64,000 nucleotides of DNA from Aneurinibacillus tyrosinisolvens (GCF_001015055.1 NZ_BBWZ01000007.1:1-64000), one strand, 5' to 3'; counted from the first letter of the stretch, positions 1-9,168 are shown. Translations and numbers: made by a program. Notes: a model not told the origin generated them from the sequence alone.

Positions 1-360
1 AGGGCTGCCTTTTGTATGAAAGGAATTTTACTTGTTTTTATAATCTTAAGGAACAGGTGCTTTTTAAAATCTGAGGGTATGGATTAAACTAAAATTTTTA
101 TAGATAATATAACGTTCTATTGGTTTCAGAGCAAGCAAGCCATTTCCAGTTAGAGAAAGGAACTAAACAAAACCGTAAGCTTTTATAAAGAATAAAAAGA
201 AAAACGATAGATGGATATTGAAATGATAATGTGACTTTTACATTATATAGAAAGTATTTTCATTGATAATGTTATTTTTTTCTGATAAATTGAAAATAAA
301 AAAATGTTTAAATTAACTAAATTATCATACAGGGGATGAAAAGGAAGGAGAGGTCAATAC
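1..360. other. AT-rich intergenic stretch, no gene seen
   Basis: No convincing reading frame, RNA gene or strong hairpin is visible. The stretch is AT-rich and ends with a good ribosome site (GGAAGGAGAGG) for the IclR gene at 361, so the promoter of that gene should lie here. I could not pick out a clear -35/-10 pair. Confidence 0.5.
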
Positions 361-1146
361 ATGGGACAAGAATTATTAGGGGTGAAGCAACAAGAAGTTC
401 TTTCCTCTGTTCATAATGCGATCCGAATTTTAAAAGCATTTTCAATGGAGGAAAGAGAACTGGGGATCAGCGAATTAAGTTCTCGATTAGGATTGGCCAA
501 GAGTACAGTTTTTCGCTTGATGAAAACATTAAATGAAGCGCATCTGGTTGAAAAAAATATAGAGTCTCAAAAGTATCAGTTAGGCATTGCGGCATTTGAA
601 TTGGGATTCATGGTTTATCACTCAATGGAGTTACGCCGAGTAGCGGTTCCTCTATTGGATAAATTAATGAATTCGGTGCGAAAGGTTGTTCGCCTAGGCG
701 TTTATGACCAAGGAGGTGTTGTGTATTTATATAAAGGCTCTCCTGAGGTGAGGAGTGTTACCAAATCCAAAATTGGCAATCGTGTTTCTGTTTATTGCAC
801 TGCTGTAGGAAAAATCCTTTTGGCATTTCAAAGCAAACAGGAAATCGATCGGGTGTTAGCAGGAGAATTGACCGCATATACACCGCATACTATAACGCAA
901 CCAGAAGTAATTAAAACACGATTGACCCAGATTCGAAAAACGGGGGTAGCGGTTACTCATGAAGAACTACGTTTGGGAATCTGCTCAGTTGCTGTACCTG
1001 TTTACAACGATCTCGGCAAAGTAATTGCAGCCATTAGTGTTACAGGAAACAAATCCCACTTTTATCCTGCTCAAATTCAGTATTATGTTAAAGAAATGAA
1101 TATCTATAGCCGCTTAATTACAGAACAATTAGGTTTAAATCCTTGA
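361..1146 (+). CDS. IclR-family transcriptional regulator
   Basis: A 261-residue one-component regulator of the IclR family, usually a ligand-responsive repressor or activator of catabolic genes. The N-terminal winged helix-turn-helix covers about residues 14-75, with the recognition helix around LAKSTVFRLMKTL. The C-terminal effector-binding domain covers about 85-255 and includes the family-typical CTAVGKILLAF stretch. ATG is preceded by GGAAGGAGAGG at proper distance. A terminator follows, and the next gene is a separate ABC importer with an IclR-type palindrome (1291-1307) in front of it, so that importer and the nearby Rieske oxygenase are the likely targets. The effector is unknown; an aromatic acid is inferred only from context. 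Confidence 0.9.
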   Translation: MGQELLGVKQQEVLSSVHNAIRILKAFSMEERELGISELSSRLGLAKSTVFRLMKTLNEAHLVEKNIESQKYQLGIAAFELGFMVYHSMELRRVAVPLLDKLMNSVRKVVRLGVYDQGGVVYLYKGSPEVRSVTKSKIGNRVSVYCTAVGKILLAFQSKQEIDRVLAGELTAYTPHTITQPEVIKTRLTQIRKTGVAVTHEELRLGICSVAVPVYNDLGKVIAAISVTGNKSHFYPAQIQYYVKEMNIYSRLITEQLGLNP

Positions 1147-1211
1147 TAATGACTCTCTCATCTTCTCTTCTCTTTATCCTCTATCCAACGGCTTTGATAA
1201 AACAATTACAT

Positions 1212-1250
1212 AAGCCGACAGTAGGCATCCTTGCCGCTGTCGGCTTTTTT
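1212..1250 (+). terminator. Rho-independent terminator after the IclR gene
   Basis: AAGCCGACAG (1212-1221) pairs perfectly with CTGTCGGCTT (1237-1246) and a T run follows. It closes the single-gene IclR unit. Confidence 0.85.
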
Positions 1251-1290
1251 CAATGAACGAATTAGCTAGAAGGAAATTTTTTATATAGGC

Positions 1291-1307
1291 GTTCCATATA
1301 TAGAAAC
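1291..1307. promoter_or_regulatory. Candidate IclR-type operator (17-bp palindrome)
   Basis: GTTCCATATATAGAAAC is an imperfect palindrome with 5-bp arms and ATA at positions 8-10. It lies about 240 bp before the substrate-binding protein gene. Five similar 17-mers occur elsewhere in this window, always in front of catabolic or IclR genes. Assignment to IclR proteins is an inference from that placement. Confidence 0.55.
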
Positions 1308-1550
1308 AGTTTTAACCATACTTATATGTTTTATGTCAAAATAAAAATATAATTTTAAAGATTATGAATTATAAAGCAGAAGGAAGGAGTATGTAGCGTT
1401 TACCAAGCTATTGTTTCAACTTTTGGATCAATTAATGACAGCGGTTTCTTTACAAAAAAGGAGGGAGAAAGTTTGAGAAGGCTGTAAATATAGCATAACC
1501 GTATTTACATTTTTTTTATTGAAAAAATAAGCTCATAGGAGGAGTATTCT

Positions 1551-2567
1551 GTGAAGAGATTTTCAAAAAAAGGCTTGGTTTCAATTATGACTATGTCTTT
1601 TCTCATTTTAGGAATGATGTTAAGTGGTTGTGCCACCAATCAGACGCAGGTTGCTGAAAAAGCAAAGGATACTTCGAATGAAATGACGACCATCAAAGTT
1701 GGCCTTCCTTCTTCAAATGCCAGTTATCTTCCGTTTTTTGTCGCTGAAAAGCATAACTTGTTTCAAAAACACCATGTTAACGTTACGTTTACCAATGTAC
1801 AGGGTGGGGTAACAGCCCTTCGTGGACTCCAGTCAGGGGATTTCCAAATTATATCCAGTTTGCCCGAATCTGTAATTACAGGTGTGGCGGAAGGAGCAAA
1901 TGTTAAGATGATTGGAACGCTAGACGACCAATCGATGTATACGATTTACTCTACCAGGGATATTCAAAGTCCCCAGGATTTAAAAGGACAAGTTGTGGCT
2001 ACTAATCGTCCCGGTAACGGAACGGATATTCAGCTGCGCTGGTGGTTAAAGAAGAATGGTTTGGATCCGGATAAAGATGTTCGTATTATTGAAGCGGGAG
2101 AAAACTCTACTCGTCTTCAGACATTAATCAGCGGCCAGGCGAAATTGACGATTTTAAGCCAGCCAACTGACTTAAAGGCAGATGCCGTAGGGATGAAGAA
2201 ATTAGCCTTAATGCGGGATGAATTGAAAAGTTACAATCATAATATGCTGATGGCTAATGGTGATTTCTTAAAAAGCCAACCAGAAGCGGCAAAAGGGTTT
2301 ATGACTGCCATGGCTGAAGCCACTGATTACGCTAAAAATCCACAAAATCGTGAGGAAATGATTCAAGTAATCATGGAGCAATTGAAAATGAAAAAGGAAG
2401 ATGCCCAAAAGTCATTTGATTTTGTCCTGCCTGCATTAGCAAATAAAGAAAAAATCAATCTTGAGGGGGTAAAGTGGGCCATTGATACAACGAAACAGGC
2501 TGGCATACTGAAGGGGGATGTATCTGTTGAACAGTTGATTGATAAAACGATTACGCAAATTAATTAA
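1551..2567 (+). CDS. ABC importer substrate-binding lipoprotein, NitT/TauT (SsuA-like) family
   Basis: A 338-residue extracellular solute-binding lipoprotein. A basic N terminus and hydrophobic stretch lead to the lipobox LSGC with the lipidated Cys at residue 27. The mature part has the NMT1/SsuA-type fold pattern, for example IKVGLPSSNASYLPFFVAEK near the start and LQSGDFQI in the first lobe. GTG is the start, with GGAGGAG 8 bases upstream. It heads a three-gene importer with an ATPase (2608) and a permease (3422), just before a Rieske oxygenase. Relatives carry taurine, sulfonates, nitrate, thiamine precursors or aromatic acids such as phthalate; the last fits the context but the sequence does not decide the ligand. 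Confidence 0.88.
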   Translation: MKRFSKKGLVSIMTMSFLILGMMLSGCATNQTQVAEKAKDTSNEMTTIKVGLPSSNASYLPFFVAEKHNLFQKHHVNVTFTNVQGGVTALRGLQSGDFQIISSLPESVITGVAEGANVKMIGTLDDQSMYTIYSTRDIQSPQDLKGQVVATNRPGNGTDIQLRWWLKKNGLDPDKDVRIIEAGENSTRLQTLISGQAKLTILSQPTDLKADAVGMKKLALMRDELKSYNHNMLMANGDFLKSQPEAAKGFMTAMAEATDYAKNPQNREEMIQVIMEQLKMKKEDAQKSFDFVLPALANKEKINLEGVKWAIDTTKQAGILKGDVSVEQLIDKTITQIN

Positions 2568-2607
2568 GGAGAGGGCAGATTAATTTTACATGATAGGGGT
2601 GAATTGA

Positions 2608-3422
2608 ATGATTGAAACGTTGACAGGAACGAACACACCAATCCTAAAATTTGATTCGATTAATGTCATTTATAATGAGGGACAACATAACCAAGTTCAT
2701 GCATTAAAGAATGTTTCTGGGGAAATTCATGAAGGGGAATTCATTTCAATCATCGGACCGAGCGGCTGTGGAAAGAGTACGTTGCTTCATACGTTGGATG
2801 GCTTGCTTAAGCCTACATCCGGAACCATTTTTGTAAACGGTTCTCCTGTACATGGACCAGATCGTAATCGGGCGATGGTGTTTCAGGATTTTGCTTTAAT
2901 GCCATGGCAAACTGTATATCAGAATGTTGCTTTTGGCTTGCGGCTGGAAGGAAAACCGGATCGTGAGATTCGTGACCGGGTCATGCACTATATACACCTC
3001 GTGGGTTTGGAAGGGTTTGAACAAAAATACCCCCATCAGCTTTCGGGGGGAATGAAACAACGGGTGGGGATCGCTCGTGGTTTTGCAGTCGAACCGAAAG
3101 TACTGCTCATGGATGAGCCCTTTTCTGCGATAGATGAACAAACACGAGAAATTATGCAGGAAGAAGTCTTAAAGATTATGCTTCATGAGAAAAAACGGTG
3201 ATTTTTATTACTCACTCTATTGATGAGGCGGTATTTCTATCTACTCGAATTTTTCTCATGTCGGTTCGGCCCGGGCAAATTGTTGATGAAGTAAAAATTG
3301 ATATCCCTTATCCAAGAACGCTGGAAACCAAAACGTTACCGGAATACCAAGAATATAAGCAAACGATTTGGGACCATCTTAAAGGGGAAGTAAGAAGACA
3401 ATACAGGAAAGGGGAAGCATAA
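2608..3422 (+). pseudogene. ABC importer ATPase (SsuB/TauB-like), frameshifted in an A6 run
   Basis: Nucleotide-binding subunit of the importer. Frame 1 (2608-3201) carries Walker A GPSGCGKST (residues 50-58), Q-loop Q93, signature LSGGMKQ (145-151) and Walker B VLLMDE (165-170), then stops right after HEKKR. The continuation, 3198-3422, starts at VIFITHSIDEAVF, the H-loop, in the other frame. Adding one A to the AAAAAA run near 3190-3195 would read HEKKTVIFITH and give a normal ~271-residue protein. All motifs except the H-loop are in the first piece. This may be a real mutation, a sequencing error, or a site corrected by polymerase slippage. The flanking binding protein and permease are intact, which argues against long-standing loss. 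Confidence 0.85.
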
Positions 3423-4234
3423 TGGAAAAAACGGAAGTTCCAGGAAAAATCATCGTTCCTTCCGCTTCTTTAAATAAGGTAAGGCGGATTCCTCCGGCTA
3501 TTTATTATCCGACAGTAACCTTAATTGTTATATTGGTGGTCTGGGAGTTATGTGGACAGTTGAAGCTCATTGATCCATTTATGTTCAGCTGGCCAAGCAA
3601 CATCTTGATGAAAGCATGGGGGTTTATTATCTCCGGGGAGGTTTTTAAACACCTTGCGGTGAGTGCAATGGAAGTAGGCTTTGGATTTGTCATGGCGCTA
3701 ATTGGCATTCCCATTGGACTGATGATGGGATACTGGAAAAAGCTTGAAATGGCTTTCGATCCTTTTGTTACAGCGCTGTATACGACTCCAATGATTGCCT
3801 TAACTCCATTGTTTGTATTATGGTTTGGTTTGGGAACCCTGTCTAAAGTCATGATGGTTTTTGCCTTATCTATTTTTCCAATTTTGATTAATACCATGTC
3901 AGGAGTTAAAATGACTGATTTGTCACTGATTAAGGCGGCGCGTTCTTATGGGGCAAGTGAATTTCAAATGTTTAAAGAAGTTATTTTTCCTTCAGCCATT
4001 CCATTTATAATCACAGGAATCCGGTTGGCCATCGGGCGGGCCTTAATCGCTGTGGTGGTTGCTGAAATGCTGGCGGGAAATATCGGAATTGGCTTTGCCA
4101 TCCGGCATGCCTCTGAAATGTTTCAAAATGCTGAGTATTTAGCTTATGTTGTTATTCTCATGGTTTTATCCATTTTCTTGACGGAACTATTAAAGGTTCT
4201 AGAAAAGAAATTAGCACCATGGCGGCATCGTTAG
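3422..4234 (+). CDS. ABC importer permease, NitT/TauT (SsuC-like) family
   Basis: A 270-residue inner-membrane permease with about six membrane segments. The cytoplasmic EAA-type loop that docks on the ATPase is visible around KAARSYGASEFQMFKEVIFP, followed by the usual TGIRLAIGRALIAVVVAEM helix. Its ATG overlaps the stop of the ATPase reading frame by one base, and AGGAAAGGGGAA serves as ribosome site, so it should be translationally coupled to the ATPase gene. It is the last gene of the importer operon and a strong terminator follows at 4241. Confidence 0.9.
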   Translation: MEKTEVPGKIIVPSASLNKVRRIPPAIYYPTVTLIVILVVWELCGQLKLIDPFMFSWPSNILMKAWGFIISGEVFKHLAVSAMEVGFGFVMALIGIPIGLMMGYWKKLEMAFDPFVTALYTTPMIALTPLFVLWFGLGTLSKVMMVFALSIFPILINTMSGVKMTDLSLIKAARSYGASEFQMFKEVIFPSAIPFIITGIRLAIGRALIAVVVAEMLAGNIGIGFAIRHASEMFQNAEYLAYVVILMVLSIFLTELLKVLEKKLAPWRHR

Positions 4235-4240
4235 TCATGA

Positions 4241-4270
4241 AGGGACAGTGAGGAGCACTGTCCCTTTTTT
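4241..4270 (+). terminator. Rho-independent terminator of the ABC importer operon
   Basis: AGGGACAGTG (4241-4250) pairs with CACTGTCCCT (4256-4265) around a short loop and is followed by T6. Confidence 0.9.
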
Positions 4271-4296
4271 GGTTAAATCATAGATTTCTTATTGGT

Positions 4297-4313
4297 GTTC
4301 CATATAAAAGAAC
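4297..4313. promoter_or_regulatory. Candidate IclR-type operator upstream of Rieske gene 1
   Basis: GTTCCATATAAAAGAAC shares the 17-bp pattern of the site at 1291 and ends 85 bases before the start of the Rieske oxygenase. Spacing fits a site near a promoter. Confidence 0.55.
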
Positions 4314-4398
4314 CGTTTATATGGATGGAGAAAGGCTCGTTTTATAATAAGATTATGAAACCAATTCAAACGTATTGTATGAGAAAGGAGAGAGATTT

Positions 4399-5715
4399 AT
4401 GCTAAAGAAGGAAGATAACGAAAGGCTTTGTCAAACCGGTCCGGGAACTCCGATGGGGGAAGTGTTCAGGCGCTATTGGCTTCCAGCTTTGTTGACTGAA
4501 GAACTACCGGAAGCGGATTGCCCACCCGTCAAACTTAAGTTATTAGGGGAAGATTTAGTAGCCTTCCGTGATTCCGAAGGGAAAGTAGCTGTCCTAGACG
4601 CCTATTGTCCACACCGCCGGGCCCATTTATTCTGGGGACGAAACGAAGAATGTGGAATTCGCTGTGTTTACCATGGCTGGAAATTTAACCGGGAAGGCGA
4701 TTGTGTGGATATGCCGAATGAACCTGATAACAGCAACTTCAAGCACAAGGTTACAACAACAGCCTATCCTACTTGGGAAAAGTCTGGGATTATCTGGGCC
4801 TATATGGGGCCAAAGAATAAACAACCAAACTATCCGGACTATGAGTGGTTAAGGGCGCCAGAAACACATTTCCAAGTTTCCAAGACATATGAAAGTTGCA
4901 ATTGGTTGCAAGCACTTGAGGGAGGGATTGACACATCGCACTCTTCCTTTGCACATAACAATAATATACAAGATAATAAATCGTTGCGTAATCGCGCTAC
5001 CAATCCGAAGCTGGAAGTGGAAAAAACGGATTACGGTTTCAAATATGTTGGTATTCGAAATTTAAAGGATGACGGGAACTATATTCGAGCATACCAATAC
5101 ATTATGCCGTCCCAGCAAATGCGTGGTCAAATGATTAAATGGCATGACGGAAGTCAGGAAGATTATCCGACGATCCGTGGGCATATTTGGGTACCCGTCG
5201 ATGATGAGAGTGTCTGGGTATGGAATTTCAAATACACCAGCGAACCTGCTATCTTTCTTGAACCGAAATTTTCTTTGGAACAAGAAATTCTGTTTGGAAG
5301 AGGACCAGGTGATATGCTCCCAGGATATCGATTGAAACGAAACCCTTCAAATGATTTTTTAATTGATCGTGAGTTGCAGCGTACAAAAACGTTTACAGGG
5401 ATTCAGGGGATTAATACACAGGATTATGCTTTGCAGGAAACCATGGAAAAACCTTTTCCAGACCGAAGCAAGGAACGTTTAGGAACAGCCGATTTGGCAA
5501 TAATTGCCGCGCGACAATTATTGCTGGAGGCAACAAGAGATGTAGAGAGCGGGTTATCACCCAAAGGAGTGGAGCCTGAGACGTATCGAGATGTGCGGGC
5601 ATGTGATCGGTTTTTGCCCCACGGTGTGGACTGGAGAGAAGGTTTAAAGGAGGATATGAGAGCCAAGTATGTGAGCCTTACCATGGATAAAAAAGAACTG
5701 GAAAGACGGATGTGA
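4399..5715 (+). CDS. Rieske non-heme iron oxygenase, phthalate-dioxygenase type (copy 1)
   Basis: A 438-residue aromatic-ring oxygenase component. The Rieske [2Fe-2S] cluster ligands are C70-x-H72 and C89-x2-H92 (CPHR, CVYHGW). The catalytic iron site follows in EGGIDTSHSSFAH, with H181 and H186; a later Asp such as that in FLIDREL would complete the triad. The GTPMG and RRYWLPA motifs near the N terminus are typical of the single-subunit phthalate 4,5-dioxygenase class. I chose ATG 4399 because GAAAGGAG lies 9 bases before it; an upstream ATG at 4375 has no ribosome site. No reductase or beta subunit is adjacent. The substrate is probably an aromatic acid or aryl ether, by family only. Confidence 0.9.
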   Translation: MLKKEDNERLCQTGPGTPMGEVFRRYWLPALLTEELPEADCPPVKLKLLGEDLVAFRDSEGKVAVLDAYCPHRRAHLFWGRNEECGIRCVYHGWKFNREGDCVDMPNEPDNSNFKHKVTTTAYPTWEKSGIIWAYMGPKNKQPNYPDYEWLRAPETHFQVSKTYESCNWLQALEGGIDTSHSSFAHNNNIQDNKSLRNRATNPKLEVEKTDYGFKYVGIRNLKDDGNYIRAYQYIMPSQQMRGQMIKWHDGSQEDYPTIRGHIWVPVDDESVWVWNFKYTSEPAIFLEPKFSLEQEILFGRGPGDMLPGYRLKRNPSNDFLIDRELQRTKTFTGIQGINTQDYALQETMEKPFPDRSKERLGTADLAIIAARQLLLEATRDVESGLSPKGVEPETYRDVRACDRFLPHGVDWREGLKEDMRAKYVSLTMDKKELERRM

Positions 5716-5824
5716 AATCATACTATTACAGTAAAGTACATGCGGCACCTTGATTTTATTGATATGGGTAAAAACGAGCCTATTTATTACGATAAAGTCG
5801 TCGTTTTCGGTTCTACTTCCATTG

Positions 5825-5857
5825 TAAGCCTTTGCTGTTAGCGAAGGCTTATTTTCT
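5825..5857 (+). terminator. Probable terminator after Rieske gene 1
   Basis: TAAGCCTTTGC (5825-5835) pairs with GCGAAGGCTTA (5841-5851) with one G-T pair; ATTTTCTT follows. Confidence 0.7.
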
Positions 5858-5887
5858 TAATCATTCTATAAATTATTCCTTATTTTT

Positions 5888-5904
5888 GTGCCGCATAGAA
5901 GAAC
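5888..5904. promoter_or_regulatory. Candidate IclR-type operator upstream of the first half-Rossmann gene
   Basis: GTGCCGCATAGAAGAAC keeps the GT, C5, ATA (8-10) and AAC positions of the 17-bp family. It lies 70 bases before the ATG at 5974. Confidence 0.45.
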
Positions 5905-5973
5905 TTATACCTCCTTATCCTAACTCAAACAGATAACATAATAATAGAACATTTTTGATTCAGGAGGTTAGCT

Positions 5974-6213
5974 ATGGTACATAAGGAGAATTTATTTAAA
6001 GTGCCAGATTATTTGCTTGGAAAAAAAATTACCATTCTTGGATACAGTGTTGAGGGACAAGCCTACGCCCAGTTTTTAATGGAGAATCAAATTCAAGTGG
6101 TAATTGGACTGCGTCCAGCGGATGATTTATGGTCCGTGGCAGAACGAGACGGACATGAGGTAAGGACATTATGGGAAGCGGTTGAGGAAGCGGATATCAT
6201 TCAAGTTTGGTAG
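5974..6213 (+). CDS. Small half-Rossmann protein resembling the N terminus of ketol-acid reductoisomerase (copy 1)
   Basis: A 79-residue protein with a good ribosome site (CAGGAGG). Residues 15-75 resemble the start of IlvC: GKKITILGYSVEGQAYAQFL, VVIGLRP, then W..AERDGHEV and EADII. The normal GYGSQG loop has become GYSVEG, and the chain ends at IIQVW, where IlvC would continue into its second half. All catalytic IlvC parts are missing. A paralogue of almost the same length ending in AQVW lies at 9411-9653, so this is unlikely to be a chance truncation. Its position behind a Rieske oxygenase suggests a role in that pathway or in dinucleotide binding, but I know no described function. Confidence 0.75.
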   Translation: MVHKENLFKVPDYLLGKKITILGYSVEGQAYAQFLMENQIQVVIGLRPADDLWSVAERDGHEVRTLWEAVEEADIIQVW

Positions 6214-6401
6214 ATAAACACCACTGGCACAATATTTAAGGTGAATGTTACAGATCCAATCCCAATTGTGGAAAGAGCTAAATATCTTCACGAATTATTT
6301 GCGCATTGTCTACGACCCCTACTTTAGGCATCTGGAGGGCTGTTCATTACTTGTTTTGTCAGATATAAACAAAAAATAATTGTGGTATGTGTTCTGTACA
6401 A

Positions 6402-6429
6402 ATAAAAGCCGGAGATATCCGGCTTTTAT
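6402..6429. terminator. Bidirectional terminator between converging genes
   Basis: ATAAAAGCCGGA (6402-6413) and TCCGGCTTTTAT (6418-6429) form a perfect 12-bp stem with A and T tracts at the ends. It serves both the small gene at 5974 and the LysR gene on the minus strand. Confidence 0.9.
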
Positions 6430-6431
6430 CA

Positions 6432-7322
6432 TTATATAGAAAATATTTTTTTTGACGTTTCTATAATGGTATCTTTAATTTTTTGATCTACTGATGTATG
6501 AAAGATTAAGTAAATGGGCGTCGAGGGAAGAGATTTGCGAAGATTAAGTTTTACAAGACTTCCGTTGTTCAGTTCTTCCCGAACGATAACTTCTTGTAAA
6601 AAAGCAATTCCCAAACCTTTTCGAACCATCATCTTCAACCATCCTATATTACCCATTTCAACTTGGTTATGTTCCTTCAGATGGTTTTTCTGTAGAAACT
6701 GTTCTACGTTTTTTGTTGCAAAAAATTCGCGGTTGTATAAGATGATACGTTCATTACTTAAATCGGACGGAACAATCTTTTCTGATTTTGTTAAAGGATG
6801 ATTAGGTGAACAAACAAGGACATTTTGTTCGTTTGCAATTTTGATTATGAAAAGATCCTGATAGTTTTCTTCCGCTTGGATATAACCAAACCCAACATCC
6901 ACTTCGCCAGAGCGGATATTTTCTACGAGCAGATCTGTTGGAGTGATTTTTACTGGAAATTCAAAGTTTGGAAAACAATTGTATAAAACCTTCAGTACTT
7001 CAGGCATGATTTCTACACCCATATGATTGGGGCAGGATATTCTTACTTTTTTCGCCTCAATAGGTATCTCCTTTAATTCATCATATGCTTTCTCGATTAA
7101 TTTGAAGGCTTCGTTAAGATAGGGGAAAATCTTTTCTCCAGCTTGCGTCAACTCTATCTTTCTACCATTCACCCGTTCAAACAATGGACTATTTAGATGT
7201 TGTTCCAGTTGTTGGATACGAACACTGATGGTCGGTTGACTAATATATAGAGCATCTGCTGCTGCAGAGAAACTCCCTTTTTCCACAATTTTTAGAAACG
7301 CCTCAATGTTCTTTAATTGCAT
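6432..7322 (-). CDS. LysR-family transcriptional regulator
   Basis: A 296-residue LysR-type regulator. The winged helix-turn-helix occupies residues 1-60 (LKNIEAFLKIVEKGSFSAAA, SQPTISVRIQQLE), followed by the linker helix and a periplasmic-binding-like effector domain at about 90-295. It is read away from the MFS gene at 7862, the usual divergent layout for a regulator and its target. A 22-bp element in that intergenic space (7397-7418) recurs in front of the Rieske gene at 9889 and may be its binding site. The inducer is probably an aromatic compound or intermediate, by context only. Confidence 0.92.
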   Translation of the reverse strand: MQLKNIEAFLKIVEKGSFSAAADALYISQPTISVRIQQLEQHLNSPLFERVNGRKIELTQAGEKIFPYLNEAFKLIEKAYDELKEIPIEAKKVRISCPNHMGVEIMPEVLKVLYNCFPNFEFPVKITPTDLLVENIRSGEVDVGFGYIQAEENYQDLFIIKIANEQNVLVCSPNHPLTKSEKIVPSDLSNERIILYNREFFATKNVEQFLQKNHLKEHNQVEMGNIGWLKMMVRKGLGIAFLQEVIVREELNNGSLVKLNLRKSLPSTPIYLIFHTSVDQKIKDTIIETSKKIFSI

Positions 7323-7861
7323 AATTATTCTTCCTTCTCTATTTTTTATATATAATTTATAATTTTAAGACATTATTAATTATATTAATAGGTTTTATAG
7401 AAACAATCAATTTGTAAAATCATTTTATATTACTTATTCTAAATACAAGCAATAAACAAAAATTCAGAAAATATTTGTTTATAAATAATGATAAAAAACC
7501 GCGTATTTCTTCAGGGGGTTGATGATATGATTGCAGAAAAAGTTTCTAGTTTATAAAGGAGGAAATCTACAAAATTAACTGCTAGAAGAAAGAGAGACAA
7601 AAAGAAAAAGGAAAGGCATTTACTAATTTTAGAATTGTAAGCGCTACAATGTGAATAGTGGATGGCCGTTTTTAAAGAGGGTACGCAGAAAGTTATAAGT
7701 CATCTTCGCTAGACACTGTAGACCTCATGTTAGAAAAAATACAAGGGCGATACCGAATGAGGGAAGTTGAGAAAGGTGTGCATTCCTATTTAGCGTTTTT
7801 CTAAGTAAAAAACCCAATTGGGCGGAAAATAAAATAATTACCTATTAGGAGGTTTTAATCA
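7323..7861. other. Divergent promoter region between LysR and MFS genes
   Basis: A 539-base stretch with no supported gene. The first part is very AT-rich and holds the 22-bp element described at 7397. Further on are several purine-rich tracts that look like ribosome sites but have no reading frame behind them (for example AAAGGAGG near 7556), which could be traces of a lost short gene. The MFS ribosome site TAGGAGG lies just before 7862. Confidence 0.5.
7397..7418. promoter_or_regulatory. Shared 22-bp element, candidate LysR site (copy 1)
   Basis: The core ATAGAAACAATCAATTTG is matched at 9811-9832, with 20 of 22 bases identical over the full element. It lies in the LysR-MFS divergent region. 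Confidence 0.5.
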
Positions 7862-9109
7862 ATGAAGAATGGGCTGAGACCAGCATTTATAGCCTTGTTT
7901 TTTGCATGGTTGGTATATTTATTTTCTTATGTGAGTAGAATGTCGTGGCCACCTATCATCCCTTTAGCATCACAGGATCTTGGAATAAATGCTGCACAAG
8001 CTGGAAGTTTTATGACAGCTTTTTATATTGGATATGTCATTACTCAAATACCAGGGGGGTTTTTAACAGATCGATATGGTTATCGAAAAGTATTACTGGG
8101 TTCATTACTTATCATTAGTGTGTCTACCTTACTTACAGGATTTGTTGATAGTTTTACTTTAGGGCTTGCAACTAGGTGTTTAGCCGGTATTGGATCAGGG
8201 GCCATTTTTTCAGCTGGCCTGCTCGCAATAACAGATTGGTTTCCTGAAAACAAACGCGGCATGGCAAATGGATTGTTCATGACTTCCACCTCTTTAGGTG
8301 TTTCACTTGTAAATTTATATGTTCCAACATTGTCAAAAGGATATGGCTGGCGTACTGCATTTTTGGTGTCTGGTCTACTTCCTTTGTTAGGATTAATAGC
8401 AGCTTATTTTCTCCTCAAGGAACGTCCTCGAGTTGAGCAAAAGACCAAAGAGCCGCAAAATAATCAAAGTTATTGGAAAGATGTTATTTTATTATTTAAA
8501 AATAGAAATCTACTCTTAACAGGGATAGCTGGTTTTGGTGGACAATGGGCTACTTTAGGAATTGCCACATGGGCAAATACTTACTTAAATAAATCTTTAC
8601 ACCTTTCTCTTGTACAAGCAGGTTTATTCATGTCCTTCTTTGGAATGGCAGCCTTATTATGCAAGCCGATTACAGGAATTTTATCTGACTTCGTTAATCG
8701 CAAGGTTTTATCATTTTGGATTCTCTTATTGCTAGGTCCGATGTTATTATGGTTTGGGGCTAATCAAAATGAATCCTACTTATATTTTTTACTTCCGGCT
8801 ATAGGGGTTTTGGGTTATGCATTTTACCCTCCCTTGAATACATTGATTTGTGATTCGGTAGAAAAAAGATTTGTGGGAACTGCATCTGGATTAGTAAATG
8901 CCATGTGGCAACTAGGTGCACTAATAGCACCATTAGCTGTAGGCGCTGTAATTGATGCAACACATAATTACTTTTATGTTTTTGCTACTTTAGGTATAGG
9001 ACCCGTTTTAGGAGCTTTTGCAATCTTATTTGTTAAACTAGAGAATAGTGCAGTCGTGCTAAAGGTGGAGGAAGAGGTAGCTGTGACCAAAGAACCCCAA
9101 ATGTCATAG
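7862..9109 (+). CDS. MFS transporter, probably an organic or aromatic acid carrier
   Basis: A 415-residue major facilitator with about 12 membrane segments. The loop between segments 2 and 3 has the family motif GGFLTDRYGYRK. Overall pattern (SRMSWPPIIP near the start, SAGLLAITDWFPENKRGMANGLF in the first half) fits the anion:cation symporter-like carriers that take up sugar acids, phthalate and other organic acids. ATG follows TAGGAGG by 9 bases. It is divergent from the LysR gene and is followed by its own terminator. Substrate is inferred from neighbours: an aromatic acid acted on by the Rieske enzymes. Confidence 0.85.
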   Translation: MKNGLRPAFIALFFAWLVYLFSYVSRMSWPPIIPLASQDLGINAAQAGSFMTAFYIGYVITQIPGGFLTDRYGYRKVLLGSLLIISVSTLLTGFVDSFTLGLATRCLAGIGSGAIFSAGLLAITDWFPENKRGMANGLFMTSTSLGVSLVNLYVPTLSKGYGWRTAFLVSGLLPLLGLIAAYFLLKERPRVEQKTKEPQNNQSYWKDVILLFKNRNLLLTGIAGFGGQWATLGIATWANTYLNKSLHLSLVQAGLFMSFFGMAALLCKPITGILSDFVNRKVLSFWILLLLGPMLLWFGANQNESYLYFLLPAIGVLGYAFYPPLNTLICDSVEKRFVGTASGLVNAMWQLGALIAPLAVGAVIDATHNYFYVFATLGIGPVLGAFAILFVKLENSAVVLKVEEEVAVTKEPQMS

Positions 9110-9144
9110 TTATTCACACGAGAAATTCGAAAAGTGTTTTATTC

Positions 9145-9168
9145 AAGTCGCCGTTTGGTGACTTTTTT
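9145..9168 (+). terminator. Terminator after the MFS gene
   Basis: AAGTCGCC pairs with GGTGACTT (one G-T pair) around GTTT, followed by a T run. Confidence 0.7.

Noticed and set aside
1458-1487. Mini-frame TTG AGA AGG CTG TAA after a strong SD, possible leader peptide
   Set aside because: Only four codons and no hairpin or attenuator structure nearby.
3189-3198. Programmed -1 ribosomal frameshift in the ABC ATPase
   Set aside because: The heptamer would be G-AAA-AAA, not a good X-XXY-YYZ site, and no downstream stem or internal SD is evident. A lost A is simpler.
6214-6327. Open extension of 37 codons after the TAG of the first half-Rossmann gene
   Set aside because: It does not resemble IlvC and the paralogue also stops at QVW, so stop read-through is unlikely.
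7635-7650. cre-like box TTGTAAGCGCTACAAT before the MFS gene
   Set aside because: It resembles the CcpA site but is one base short of the usual 14-bp core and lies over 200 bases from the gene; too weak without binding data.
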